DNA of 64,000 nucleotides. Source: Chamaecrista fasciculata (lineage: Eukaryota; Streptophyta; Magnoliopsida; Fabales; Fabaceae). The position numbers and the translations under genes are program-made. Under the pieces are notes generated by a model that was given only the letters and a program-made list of their open reading frames with translations, ran no database searches and was not told the DNA's origin. Within the stretch, counting starts at the first letter, position 1, and each line of letters begins with the position of its first letter. Below, in pieces: positions 13,035-24,071 of this stretch. Where the stretch lies: assembly GCA_003254925.1 (NCBI GenBank), contig QANZ01047470.1, forward strand, positions 152,716 to 216,715, given 5' to 3'.

Positions 13035-13447
13035 GGCCAAAGTGTACTTTCAGTCTTATAACTTTTGCTCAAGTCTCAATTTAGTCTCATATTTTTTTTC
13101 TCATTTTGCATATTTAGTCTCGTGTTGTACTTTTAGTATAATATTTATGAGTCAAGTCGTAGAATTGGTCACATATCTTTTGGACAGGTTACAAAATTGG
13201 TCTCGTATCTTTGAGTCAAGTGCAAAATTAGTCTCATAACTTTGGGTCAAGTGAAATTGAAGGTGAAACTTTTTACATTAAGACTATAATTATGCAATTT
13301 GACCAAAAGATATGAGACCAAAAGTGATAACGGGACCAAATATAATCTGACCTGAGCAAAAGATATGAGACTAAAAGTACAGCAAAAAAAGTTACGAGAC
13401 TAAATTGAGAGCTAAATAAAAGTTATGAGGACCTTATTTATTTTACC
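13035..13447. mobile_element. foldback MITE-like repeat
   Basis: The left half carries a series of short phrases (TTCAGTCTTATAAC, CAATTTAGTCTCATA) and the right half carries them inverted (TATGAGACTAAAAG, GAGACTAAATTG, AAAGTTATGAGGACC). The whole could fold into a roughly 400-bp imperfect hairpin. It is noncoding; the family is not identified. Confidence 0.55.
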
Positions 13448-13509
13448 ATTATTCTATATCATATCATAAAATGTTAAATCGCGTGTATGCATGTATACAA
13501 AGTATATAT

Positions 13510-13696
13510 ATTTTTGGTTGCCCAAGGTATCTCCCAGCCCGATGGGCTGAAGACTAATCCTCCACGGATCTGAGCTCCATTTAAGGGTTTGTCGCTGGCC
13601 AATTGGTTGCTGCATACACAAGGCGGGAATCGAACCCCCGACACTTGCTTAAGCGACTTAGTGAGCTAACCACTAGACCAACCAAGCTTGGTCACG
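13510..13696 (-). mobile_element. tRNA-derived SINE with perfect 14-bp target-site duplication
   Basis: Read on the minus strand it starts with a tRNA-like head: an A-box-like GGTCTAGTGGTTAGCTCAC and a B-box GGGGTTCGATTCC. A non-tRNA body follows. The insertion is bounded by identical 14-mers TACAAAGTATATAT at 13496-13509 and 13697-13710, the mark of LINE-assisted retroposition. A second, 3'-truncated copy of the same family lies at 41095-41220. Perfect duplications suggest a fairly recent insertion. Confidence 0.88.
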
Positions 13697-13710
13697 TACA
13701 AAGTATATAT

Positions 13711-14167
13711 TTATTTGTAGGTTAATTTGTTTTATAAACAAAAAAATAATTCATGGTTCAAGTACATTATTTATTTGTAGGCTAAACTGCACAAGATTCA
13801 CCCTCTCCCAGACTCACCCTGTACAGAAAATTTCTTTGAAATTTAGAAACGTAACAAAAAAACTCTTCAGTTTTATAGTATTATGCACAATATTTTTTGT
13901 TAAGTTTTTCATTTTAAAAGAAGCTAATCTTTCATTTTATAAAAAATTGTTGTTGTAAGTTGTAACATAGCAGTGGCCAAAAGTTATAGTTGTATTTAAC
14001 AGCAGTCAGGACACTACAAAAAATAAATTTTTTCAATGAAAATTTTAATAAATTAATTATATTACATAAGATAGAAAATTTCAACTTTTTTTCCTAAATT
14101 TTCTAAAATTAAAAGAACTTGCACAGAATGTACGTAAAGCTAAGAAAGATTTTGTATGATTTAACCT
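13711..14167. other. intergenic, nothing seen
   Basis: AT-rich, no recognisable feature. Confidence 0.5.
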
Positions 14168-15008
14168 TATTTTTTTGGGATTTTGGCCCCTAATATTTAT
14201 CATAAATTTTATTTTGGTCCCCAATATTTTTCTATTCCATTTTGATCCTTCATATTTTTTCTGAAAATTCTGTCTTTTGATCCTTAATAAATTCAAAAAT
14301 TGGTCCTTAACTACTTAATATAGTTATATATCTCTCATTTTAAGTCTGAATGTGACGAAATCAGAGTTAAATTAAAGGTTACTCTTTACGAGTTTTTTTC
14401 TGCCTAGTTGATACCATATGCAAATGAGGTCAAATCAGGACTGAAAGTGGAATGCTCGTCTCATGAAATTGGTCATATATATCTCTTTCGTTTTAAGTGT
14501 GAACGATGAAATCGAACTTACGAGTTACTCTTGATGAGTTTTTTCTCTGCTAGTTGAGGTCATTGGCAAATGAGGTTGAATAGTACTCCAAAAGTGGGTT
14601 TGGTCAAAACACAAATTCCAACTTTCAGAGTACTTTTTGACCTTATTTGTCGATGACCCCAACTAGTTAGAGAAAAAAAATCTTGAAAAGTAATTTGTAG
14701 TTCCGATTTTGTCGCATTTGAATTTAATATGAGAAAGATATGACCAACTTCATAAAATGAACGACCCACTTTTAGGTCTAATTTGACCTCGTTTGTCGAT
14801 TATCCTAACTCATAAAAAAGTATTCAGTAGCTTCGATTATATCACATTTAAATTTAAAACAAGAGAAATATGACTACAAATAATAGTTAGGAACCAAAAC
14901 ATAATTTTTGGATGACATTAAGGGCAAGAACAGAATTTAAAAGATATTACGGACTGAAATAAAACTTAGTATAAATATTAAAGACCAAAATAAAATTTTG
15001 ACCTTTTT
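14168..15008. mobile_element. foldback element of the TTTTGGTCC type
   Basis: The left arm (TAATATTTATCATAAATTTT, then ATTTTGGTCC) is matched inverted by the right arm (AATATTAAAGACCAAAATAA). Sub-terminal phrases with AATGAGGTCAAATCA and its inverse form a second, inner inverted repeat. Half-copies occur at 5.6 and 27.6 kb. It is noncoding, probably a non-autonomous DNA transposon. Confidence 0.55.
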
Positions 15009-15540
15009 GTAATATAAGCATGGAGGCATCTAAAAAATAAGGAGACCAGAGTAGAGACACTAGATATATAGAGAGGGATGCTGTGTGTGGTGTGTGAGAG
15101 GCACATATAGGATAAGGTGGGTGTGTGGGGAAAACACCATTTGAATGATTCAAAAGGAAAATATTAATATAGGATTGATTACCTTCCAAAATTTATGTAT
15201 AGTATTATTAATTATTTTCTGAATATTTTTAATATAGTTGTATAAAAAGTTAATTTAATTAAGTTAAGCTTATATTATGTGTATTTTTTTAATATTTAAT
15301 CTATATAAAAAATAATACATATATATAGAATAAAAAAATAAGAATATATATGACATATCATGAAAAGTTTTCTTTAAAATGAGAAAAAAGGAGATACCAC
15401 ATAAGTCAAATCGGGTCCAAAGACAATAATAAACTTGATACCTAGTCCCAATTGAGATTTTAGACTGAGTTGGACCAAGTTGATTAGCCAACTAAAAATT
15501 TCGAAATTTGTATACACTCTCTCATTTTTTTTAATATTTG
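15009..15540. other. intergenic, nothing seen
   Basis: AT-rich with short stop-bounded frames only. Confidence 0.5.
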
Positions 15541-15910
15541 GCAAAAGTATTCTTTTGGTCTTTATATTTTACATCAATTGTCAACTTGGTCTACAATCTT
15601 TTTTTGTAGTCAATTTCATCCTAATATTTTACATTTTGATCAATTTTATCTTTGGACTAACTTCTTTCAATAAATTAATGAAAAATTTCATCATGCTTTT
15701 TAGTTCGAGTTATAATTTGAGTTTCTTTTTTTTTTAATTTTACATTACATGTCATTAGTCACGCAGATTCTGTGGTTAATATTTAGTTAAAGTAAGAGCA
15801 AAAGATAAAATTGACCTATAAAATATTAGGGACGAAATTGACCATAAAAAAGATCAAGGACGAAATTGACAATTTGTATAAAGTTTGAGGACCAAAACAG
15901 TGCTTTTATC
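15541..15910. mobile_element. foldback MITE-like repeat
   Basis: The left end GCAAAAGTATTCTTTTGGTC is mirrored by the right end GAGGACCAAAACAGTGC. Inner words (ATCAATTGTCAACTTGGTC; GACGAAATTGACAATTTG) are also inverted. It is noncoding. Confidence 0.5.
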
Positions 15911-18382
15911 TTTATATTTTAGCTCCTTTATTAAAATATAACAAAAATACTTAAACTTTCAAAGTTTCCAAAAAGTTTTCCTAAGCAATTAGTGGATTAT
16001 ATTGTTAGTGGTGAGAGGACAGAATGAAATGATGAGGTTTATGGTAAATATGGGCATCAATTGCATGCCATGTTGGTACGTCACAGAATCTAATGCAGAG
16101 TTTGCATTGCATGCTATTGCTAGCTATATGGAAGAATCTTTCCATCTTACATCTCTCTCTCTCTCTAAAATCAAAATCAAGCCTTCATCATCATCCATCA
16201 TTATAGTGTCTTTTCTCTCTCCTGCTTGCTTTGCCACTTGATTCTTCTCTTTTTCATTTCCTTTAATTTTCTTCATAATTATATTGCTCTCTCTTTTAAT
16301 CCTTTCAGAACCAATACTCCACCCACCTTCTATTTCTTTTTTACTTCTTATTTTTCCTATCTCTCTCTCTTGTTTCCTAGCTAGTATAAATAATTAAATA
16401 TACATTTTTTTGTAAATATTGACATGTGTACATGACAGCAATTGTCCCATGGAATTGGCCAAAATATGGGAGTGAGTCATAGTTAAAACATGGCGCATAA
16501 TCATATATTACTATTGTAAGTTAAATAAATATAGAATTGCTCTTGCTAAATGTTATAGCTTTTTTCATGGTTCCTAATAAGTGCTTGATTCAACAATTAG
16601 TATTAGACTAGTTAAGATCGGGTTTAATTCCCAACAGTGCAATTGTTGAGGAAAAGATTGTTAGCTAAGGTGTAGCAATAATTGTCAAGGCGAAAGCTTT
16701 TTCGTAGTCGAATCATAATGCTTGAAAGTATGCTCTACTATGGGTTAAGAAATTAGTGTTGCATCAGTTCTTCCTAGCTAGTAGTTATAATTTTTGGTCT
16801 AATTATAAGAACTTATAAACGTATTCATGTTGTGCCCATCAAGAACAAGGAGGAGAAAGTGAATTACGCACAATGCTCTTATTATAGCCAACAAGTTAGT
16901 GAGTTGTTTGCACAAAACAGAAGAGATCAACAAAAAAAACAAAGAGAATAAAAGAAACAAAAAGAGAAGAAGAAAGAAGTTTGCTTCACAAAAGTCTCAT
17001 GAATAAACATGTGCCATTTACAATGATAATTGTGCAAGAAAAATTGTACCAATAATTCAAGGTATTCTTCGTTATTTCCTTTACAATATATAGGTGTAAG
17101 AGTCGTTGTTCTGTCACATGTATACTGCAAGAGCCCCTTTGGAGAATGCCTTAAATCATTGTACAATTTTACTGGTATAATTGTCATTGTAAAAAGAGAG
17201 AAAAAAATATAGATCCTATAAAATAGTAAATATGTATGACCCATAATAAATATGGACCATTATTTTGTGAATAAAACTATTCAACATGCCAAGTGGTCAA
17301 TCAATAATCAATTTAAATTTAATATTGTTTAATTTGACATATATAGTTCAAGTTAATTAATTTTTTTTTAATAAAACTCAAACCAACCCAATCTTCCTTC
17401 TCAAACATTAAGTTCGGACTAACATATAGAAAACCCAACTCAATTTGAATGGGCAAATCTCCATAGAACTCTTTGCTACTTGGCTACTTGCTATAGTGCA
17501 AGAAATACTCACCTTTTGTATATATATATATATATATCCTACTTTTGCTTTGCTTAGCAATATATAGCATCTAGCAAATGCATTTCTTTTTCAGCATAGG
17601 AAAGATCGAATCCAAATCTTTGTGGTCACACTTATTAACGTTTCACAAGTTAAAAGGCAATAAAGTGGCACGCTTTGTGTAAAGGAAGAAGCCACAGAGA
17701 AAGCAACATAACATATATATAGTCCAAGTAACGGCCAAGAAACAGAGAATATATATATATAAAAGCACCTACAACACAACACAAAGTAACCACAAATTAA
17801 ATCAGAACACATTAAGAAAAAATTAAAAAAAGAAGAAAAAAGTTTAACTCCATACTTTTTTCCTAAAGTCTTTCTGTATTAAACAACACTTTAAACAGAA
17901 ATATAATAAATATGGCACTGAATCTTTTGCAATCATCCTCTGTAATATTTCATGCAGCATCTCTAAAAAAATATATGATTTAAAATTGAAATATATATAA
18001 TTATATATTGGTAGAATAATATATATGGTCAAATTGATACTTTGATAGGAGTTCAAACATAATAGATAATTGGTTCAATATTCAAATTAGTCTTATATAT
18101 TTATCTTAAAGTTCATTTTGGTCCCAAACTATTGAATATAACATAGTTCTCCCGTTATAAGTTCGAATGTGTCGAGTCCAAAACTACAAATGGTTTTAAT
18201 GAGTAATTTTCTATCTTAAATCTTTTCATGTGCTTGTATTTAGTAGACGTTAGTACCTTTTATAAAAATGTCAATCAAAATATTATTAAATATGTTATAA
18301 AATGAAATTGTTATGTTATATCTTAAATCTTTAAAATTGATCAAAATATTAAATTATGCTCGTTTTATTTTTGTTTTTTTTT
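15911..18382. other. AT-rich intergenic, no gene supported
   Basis: 16000-16260 is locally more complex, with two GCATGC-containing words, a (CT)n run and a pyrimidine-rich stretch that could pass for a promoter/leader, but no coding region follows. 16590-16760 has a weak tRNA-like word order. (TA)n tracts occur at 17517-17536 and 17750-17760. Overlapping frames on both strands at 16927-17244 look accidental. Confidence 0.4.
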
Positions 18383-18539
18383 NNNNNNNNNNNNNNNNNN
18401 NNNNNNNNNNNNNNNNNNNNNNNNNNNNNNNNNNNNNNNNNNNNNNNNNNNNNNNNNNNNNNNNNNNNNNNNNNNNNNNNNNNNNNNNNNNNNNNNNNNN
18501 NNNNNNNNNNNNNNNNNNNNNNNNNNNNNNNNNNNNNNN
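18383..18539. other. assembly gap (157 N)
   Basis: Run of Ns following a poly-T tract. Apparent reading frames through it are artefacts. Confidence 0.99.
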
Positions 18540-18554
18540 ATTCTTTTAACTAAA

Positions 18555-18660
18555 ATTAAGAGATGGCTTAGTGGTGCCCCCCAACTCAAATTTTTTTCTA
18601 GTTTAAAGGTCCCAGGTTCGAATAGCAGCTTGTGAATTCCATCACTCTAACTAGAATGCT
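18555..18660 (+). repeat. SINE-like tRNA-derived fragment
   Basis: GATGGCTTAGTGGTGCC resembles an A box, and CCAGGTTCGAATAGC about 50 bp later resembles a B box. No cloverleaf forms and no target-site duplication was found, so it is a SINE remnant rather than a tRNA gene. Confidence 0.45.
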
Positions 18661-18689
18661 TGATATTGATAATATATAGAGAAAAGAAA

Positions 18690-18946
18690 TATGCTAAAAT
18701 TCTACTTTGGTCCCTAATCTTTATCCAAAGTTCTATTTTGGTCCATAATAATTTTTTGTTCTGTTTTGATCTTTAATATTTCTTAAAAGTTTTATAATTG
18801 GTCCCTAGTGATCAAATTTCTCTATTATCAAACCCAAACATTAGGGACCAAAACAGAACTTAAGATAAATATTACGAACTAAAATAAAATTTTGGCCAAA
18901 AAAAAAATTCCGGCCCCCCTAACCAAAAATCCTGGCTCCGCCCCTG
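18690..18946 (-). mobile_element. hAT-type element end, second copy (truncated or gap-interrupted)
   Basis: It ends with CCTGGCTCCGCCCCTG, the inverse of the terminal repeat of the complete element at 19961. Inside it carries the same GGGACCAAAAC / AACTAAAATAAAATTTTGG phrases as that copy. The other terminus is not visible and may lie in or before the assembly gap. Confidence 0.6.
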
Positions 18947-19152
18947 TCTATTATTGAAAGATTGTACTAAATTTTTGTATAAGACATCCATAGTATTTGA
19001 AGGAAAAGAAAAACATGATGAACTTGCTTATAAGTGGGCTCTGACCTCGAGTGATTGGTCTAAGTACTTGTAAGATGCTTAGGTTGGAGCCCCATAAACC
19101 CCACTAATGCCAAAGTCAATGAAAGGTTATGTATAAGCAAATGGCACACTTA
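18947..19152. other. spacer
   Basis: Nothing recognised except a weak tRNA-like word order near 19040-19095. Confidence 0.3.
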
Positions 19153-19402
19153 AGGTTTGTTTGGATTGAGAATATTGATGGAGAAAGGAAGGAGAGGGTA
19201 GAGGTTTGGGATCTCTCCTCCTTGTTTGGAAACTTGAAGATTGGAGGGAAAGAAATTGAGGGATTAACTTTTAATCTCTCTTCCTCCTCCTTCCTTCACA
19301 AATTACAAATACTTCAAATTGGGGTATTTTGGAAGAAGAGCTACTTCTCCAAACAAATGGGAGAATTTTCCTCCCTCCCCTTTCATGAATCCAAACAAAC
19401 CC
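19153..19402. mobile_element. PIF/Harbinger (Tourist-like) MITE
   Basis: The termini AGGTTTGTTTGGATTG and ATCCAAACAAACCC are inverted and flanked by TTA on both sides (19150-19152 and 19403-19405), the 3-bp target of PIF/Harbinger elements. At 250 bp it is noncoding. Relatives with a TTTGGATT terminus sit in TPS1 introns 14 and 16. Confidence 0.8.
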
Positions 19403-19960
19403 TTAGGGGACAACACATAAGCAGTTAAGGTAGTTATGGTGATTGCAATCGCCAATGAAACACCAAATGGGACTCCAAGGATTACCTTATCACTAATTAA
19501 TCTTCTAAGTCTCCATATTGATCGTTAGGGGAGCTTGTATAGGAAGATTTGGTTCCCCGGTGACAATAATGAAAGCTCTATATTGTGTTTGGCTCCTGAG
19601 GTTGAGGAAGATTTGTTGAGCCACCATCATGCGATAGGAGATTTATTGGTTTAGCAAAAAGAGCAGTATGTCTTAATGCTCTATTGAAATATGATCGGTC
19701 ATCACACTTGGAGGATACACAAGAATGAATCCATTGATTTTTAGGGTATTGATCATAAACATTCTCACTTTTGGGCTTACTGATATTTTCTCGAGTTTCA
19801 GCCATTTTCAAAGCTCAGCTTGTGAGCCATTCCTCTTGGGTTGTGATTACTGACATCGTGTTTTTTCATATTGACCAACTTTACTCTTTTGATCTTATAT
19901 TATTTGATAACTCTAGTTAAACAAAAAAATGATTCGTTAATATCAACGTATAGTTTCAGA
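19403..19960. other. intergenic, nothing seen
   Basis: No repeat structure or coding signal recognised. Confidence 0.4.
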
Positions 19961-20966
19961 CAGGGGCGGAGCCAGGATTTTTGGTTAGGGGGGGCCGAAA
20001 TATTTTTTTGGTCAAAATCGTATTTTATTTCCTAGTACTTATCTAAAGTTTTGTTTTGGTCCTTAATGTTCGGGTTTGATAAGGGAAAAATAAGACCATA
20101 TTCAATAGTTAGCGGCCAATTATAAAACTTTTTGAAAACATTAAGGACCAAAACAGAAGAAAAAATTATTAAGGACTAAAGTAGAACTTTGGGTAAACAT
20201 TAGGGACCAAAATAAAATTTTGGTCTTATTTTTCCTATATATATTATCAATATTATAAGATAAAATGTATAAGTTAGACAAGGAAAAAAAATTAAACATA
20301 AAAAAAATGTAATGAAATAATGAGATTTGAGCCATAATAGTAATTAAATCATGTCAAGTTAAATGATGATGGTTGGCGCAAAATAAAAAGTTAAATGATG
20401 ATGAAGGGACTAACTTTATGTCACCATTTAACGGTGCCTATCACTAACTTCATTAAGAATTAGACGGAGGGACAAACTTTGATAATGAAAACATTTATGA
20501 GAGACTAAATTGAGAAAATAAAAATTAAGAATGACCAAATTGAAAAAAAGATAATATATGGAAGACCAAAATAAGATTTTAATCTTCAGATGAGTAGACA
20601 AATATATAAAGCTCTTATAGTCAAAAATAGTTTATACATTGTTAAAAAAAACAAAATAAAAAAGTGTGTGCAGAGATGAAAGAATGTAAAATGTACAAAC
20701 TAAACTATATTTGATTTTCTAAAGAAATTGTATTGAGAGAGGATCGAACCCTTGTCATTGAAGGAAAGGGCAAAATGTGAAATTGTATTGAGAGAGGATC
20801 GAACCCTTGTCATTGAAGGAAAGGGCAAAATGTGGCAGGGGCCAAAACCACTTGGACTAGACATTAATACATGAATATTTTTACATATTTTATATATTAC
20901 CCAAAATTTGGGGGGGGGGGGGNGGGGGGCCAGGCCACCTCTGGCCCCCCTCTCCCTCCGCCCCTG
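19961..20966. mobile_element. non-autonomous hAT-type transposon, 8-bp duplication
   Basis: It begins CAGGGGCGGAGCCAGG and ends CTCCGCCCCTG, terminal inverted repeats of a common plant DNA-transposon family. Identical octamers GTTTCAGA flank it at 19953-19960 and 20967-20974, as expected for hAT transposition. Inside, 19990-20225 is a secondary inverted repeat of GGACCAAAA phrases. 20725-20870 is a minus-strand tRNA-derived fragment with a 55-bp tandem duplication. There is no transposase frame. A G-homopolymer with an N at 20923 marks a weak assembly join. Confidence 0.87.
20725..20834. repeat. perfect 55-bp tandem duplication in a SINE-like segment
   Basis: 20725-20779 and 20780-20834 are identical. 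Each contains GGATCGAACCC, the inverse of a tRNA B box. Downstream, AACCACTTGGACTAG resembles an inverted A box, so the segment is likely an antisense SINE piece inside the hAT element. Confidence 0.85.
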
Positions 20967-21300
20967 GTTTCAGACTTATTACATTTGAATTTAAAATATG
21001 AGAGATATGGACCAGTTAACCATTTTGGACAACTTATGCAAATTTGTAGAACACATTCATGAACAATTTTATAAAAACAAAAATAGAAAAGGTCATATTG
21101 AAATTCACCCCAATCATATAACACCAAACGTATAAATAAGCCTTTTAAAGTAAATGTAAGTTATTTAACTTCTTCCCATTACTTTTTATTTTGTATATAT
21201 GTTTTAAGTAAAATTATATTTTAGTATATAATTTAAGAATGAACAAATAGATGATTTCAAAATCATATAACATAACTAGTGGCTTCTATTAATTTAAACT

Positions 21301-21648
21301 AGGAAACATGGACACTTCATTCTGAGAGCGTGTCGCCGTGTCAGACAGGTGTCCGTGTCAGACACCCACACGACACATATTCATAAGTTTTAGAATATAA
21401 AATTAATTTTTTGTGAGTTCAACATGACAAACAATATAAAATAATAATACATATGACATATATATATATATTATGAATATATATTATAATTTTTAAGATT
21501 CTCATCAAAATTTGTGGATTTTTAATTATTTATATATATATATATAAATATATGCCGTGTCGTGTCATGTAAGTTTAAGAATTTGACGTGTTGGTGTGTC
21601 TGTGTCCGTGTCATGTCCCGTGTCTGTGTCAGTGTCTATGCTTCATAG
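21301..21648. mobile_element. small MULE-type MITE, 9-bp target-site duplication
   Basis: The ends AGGAAACATGGACAC and GTGTCTATGCTTCAT are imperfect inverted repeats. The sub-terminal regions are dense in GTGTC/GACAC words (CCGTGTCAGACAGG near 21334, GTGTCTGTGTCAGTGTC near 21620). The 9-mer ATTTAAACT occurs directly on both sides (21292-21300 and 21649-21657), which fits Mutator-like transposition. The interior is AT-rich and noncoding. Confidence 0.72.
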
Positions 21649-21657
21649 ATTTAAACT

Positions 21658-22825
21658 TCAAAATTACAAAAAATTATAATTATATAAAAAATAAAAGTAT
21701 GTTATTTTGATAATTAAAAAATTCATCATTTTTGGTTTAATAAAATCTGATAAAAATATAAAAAAACTTATTTAACTTTCTCTTATTATTTTTTAAAAAT
21801 ATTTTCTTTTAAAATTTATTTTATTATATCATTTAAGAAATTAACTTAAAAAACTTTAAAATATCTAAATATAGATATATTACGTAGGAATTAAACCTCA
21901 TCTCCTAAATCATTTATATGGCAAAAACAAAACCTGGATCCCTCTCCTTCCAACGTAAGTAAAGTTAGTGAAAAAAAAAAAAANTATTTAATTATTATAT
22001 ATTAATATTAATATTTTTTTACATTCTATAATTTATAAAAATATAATTGTTTTTATATTCAAAATTTAATTTTTCTACAAAAATAAAATTATCACCAACC
22101 CACCAACTTGTCAAGTTGATTCAACCTGACTTGCAAGTTAAACGAGTCAATTCACGCGAGTCAAAATCTTTAATAAATTAATATTTCATCAATTCGACTC
22201 ACAAAAAAAGATAAGTTAAATAAGTCAATATGATGGATTGAGTCCATTTTTATGACTCTAGACTTTATTTTTTAAATAGTTAAATGGTATATTTTAGTCT
22301 TTTTTTTATAGACGGAAGAATATATCATTTGGTTTGTTCAAAAGATTATAGAATATACCGTTTGAATATTTTAAGATTAAATTTAATATTTTAATCTTTC
22401 AAAATTAAATTATAAATTTAATAATATTTTCAACACTTAATTATTAATTTATTTTAAATAAAAGTGGGGCCATCAAATCGGAAGTGATTGCGTATCACAC
22501 TTTCAACCTCTTCATACACTGCAAACTCCAAGGCTGAATCCACCACCCACACAACTAGACAAACTTAAAAGGTGACTACTTTAAACACAATGTGTCCTTT
22601 TTGGCCAAAAGGAAAATACCACAATGTGTCCTTTCCATTTTATAAATATAAATAAATAACAAACTTTTTCATCCTAAAAGTTTGTATTATGAATGTGTTA
22701 AATTGTAACATTAAATAATATTCATAATTATTGAAGATAAAATAAATATGAAATTAATCTTTAAACGAAATTGACATAAAAAGTTTGTTAAAATGTTGGT
22801 ATAGTTAGTAATTAATAGAGAAAAC
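21658..22825. other. AT-rich intergenic, no gene
   Basis: 22090-22260 has AACTTG/GTCAATTC repeat vocabulary shared with other GGTTGG-type repeats here. A short duplicated phrase (ACAATGTGTCCTTT) lies near 22589 and 22621. Nothing coding. Confidence 0.4.
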
Positions 22826-23217
22826 TAGCAACTCGGTCCATGAAATTTGGAGGCGTTGGCTGACAGGTCTCTGAATTTTCGAAATTGTACAAGCCGGTCC
22901 ATGAATTTTGAAAACGGCATACTTTTAGGTCCCTCTGTCAAATGGCTGTTACAAAAATGCTAAGGTGGACAGAACGAAGACTGATGTGTCCCGCAGTCCC
23001 GTTATTTGACACGTCTGCACTCATTATCTTTAAAAAAACTGTCGTGTGTGTAATATTAAGCCACATCATCATATACAGTAAAAAAAAATCTGAGTTGAGC
23101 AAATTAGGGTTTGGGGAAGTACGCAACCAGGGAGGTGGATTTGGAGAAGCTTTTCAGAGACTAATTAAGAGACTATTAGTGAAGAAAACAGGGGAGGAAG
23201 AGGAAGAGGACGACGGA

Positions 23218-23253
<36 letters not shown>

Positions 23254-24071
23254 GGATGAGGATGAAGATGATGATATTCAATTTTGGGGTTAAGAATTTA
23301 GAGTTTTTAATACTTTTAAGGACTAAACTGGATGAAGATTAAGCTTAAAAAATTAAGTTTTAGGGATTTAGGCTTTATGGTTTAGAGTTTAGGGTTTAGG
23401 GTTTAGGGTTTTAGGATTTGAGGGTTTAGGGTTTAGGGTTTTTAATATTTTTAAGGACTAAATTGGAATGTTTGGAAGAGTTTTGGGACACTTTACAATT
23501 CTATTTTGAGGATTTGAGACTAAAATGAATGAAGATGATGAAAAAGATGAGGAATTGAGAATAATGGGAAAAAAATTGGGTCATGGACCTAATTGTACAA
23601 CTTAGATTTTTGTTTAAGGTTTTAGAGTTTTTAATATTTTTAAGGACTAAATTGGAATGTTTGGAAGAGTTTTGGGACACTTTACAATTTTATTTTGAGG
23701 ATTTGTGACTAAAAAATGAAGATAATGAAAAAGAAAGTGAATTGAGAATAATGGAATAAAAACGGGTCAGAGACCTATTTGCTCAACGAAAAATATATAT
23801 TTTTTTAATGGAAAAGCTTATGTGGCATTTTTTTCTTACGTGGCAGTTTTTTTTTTGGAGAACGAGTGCAGACGTCGTAGTTAACGGCCACGTCGGCACA
23901 TAATGTGACACATCAACGTCTGTTATGTCCACATTAGCTTTTTTGTAACAACCATTTGACGGAGGGACTTATTAGTATGTCGTTTTCAAAATTCAGGAAC
24001 CGGCTTGTACAATTTCAAAAATTCTAGGACCTATCTGCCAGCGTGTCCAAATTTCAGGGACCGGGTTGTTA
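22826..24071. mobile_element. long foldback element with telomere-like core
   Basis: The arms 22826-23035 and about 23855-24071 are inverted copies (TAGCAACTCGGTCC versus GGACCGGGTTGTTA, and GACACGTCTGCACTC versus GAGTGCAGACGTC). The core has a (GA)n tract (23220-23250), TTTAGGG runs (23380-23435) and two direct copies (near 23451 and 23638) of a roughly 100-bp module that also occurs in the MULE-like elements at 41.6-48.5 kb. A short frame at 22942-23253 is not conserved coding sequence. No exact target-site duplication was found. Confidence 0.65.

Noticed and set aside
13620-13690. Possible tRNA gene (B box and A box words)
   Set aside because: No cloverleaf; head of a SINE with target-site duplications.
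16927-17244. 105-codon minus-strand frame with a + strand counterpart
   Set aside because: Low-complexity Phe/Tyr-rich translation of AT-rich DNA, with no conserved motif.
18313-18589. Frames reading through the N run
   Set aside because: Built from unknown bases.
22942-23253. 103-codon frame ending in an Arg-Glu repeat
   Set aside because: Begins in the terminal inverted repeat of a foldback element and ends in a (GA)n microsatellite; not a gene.
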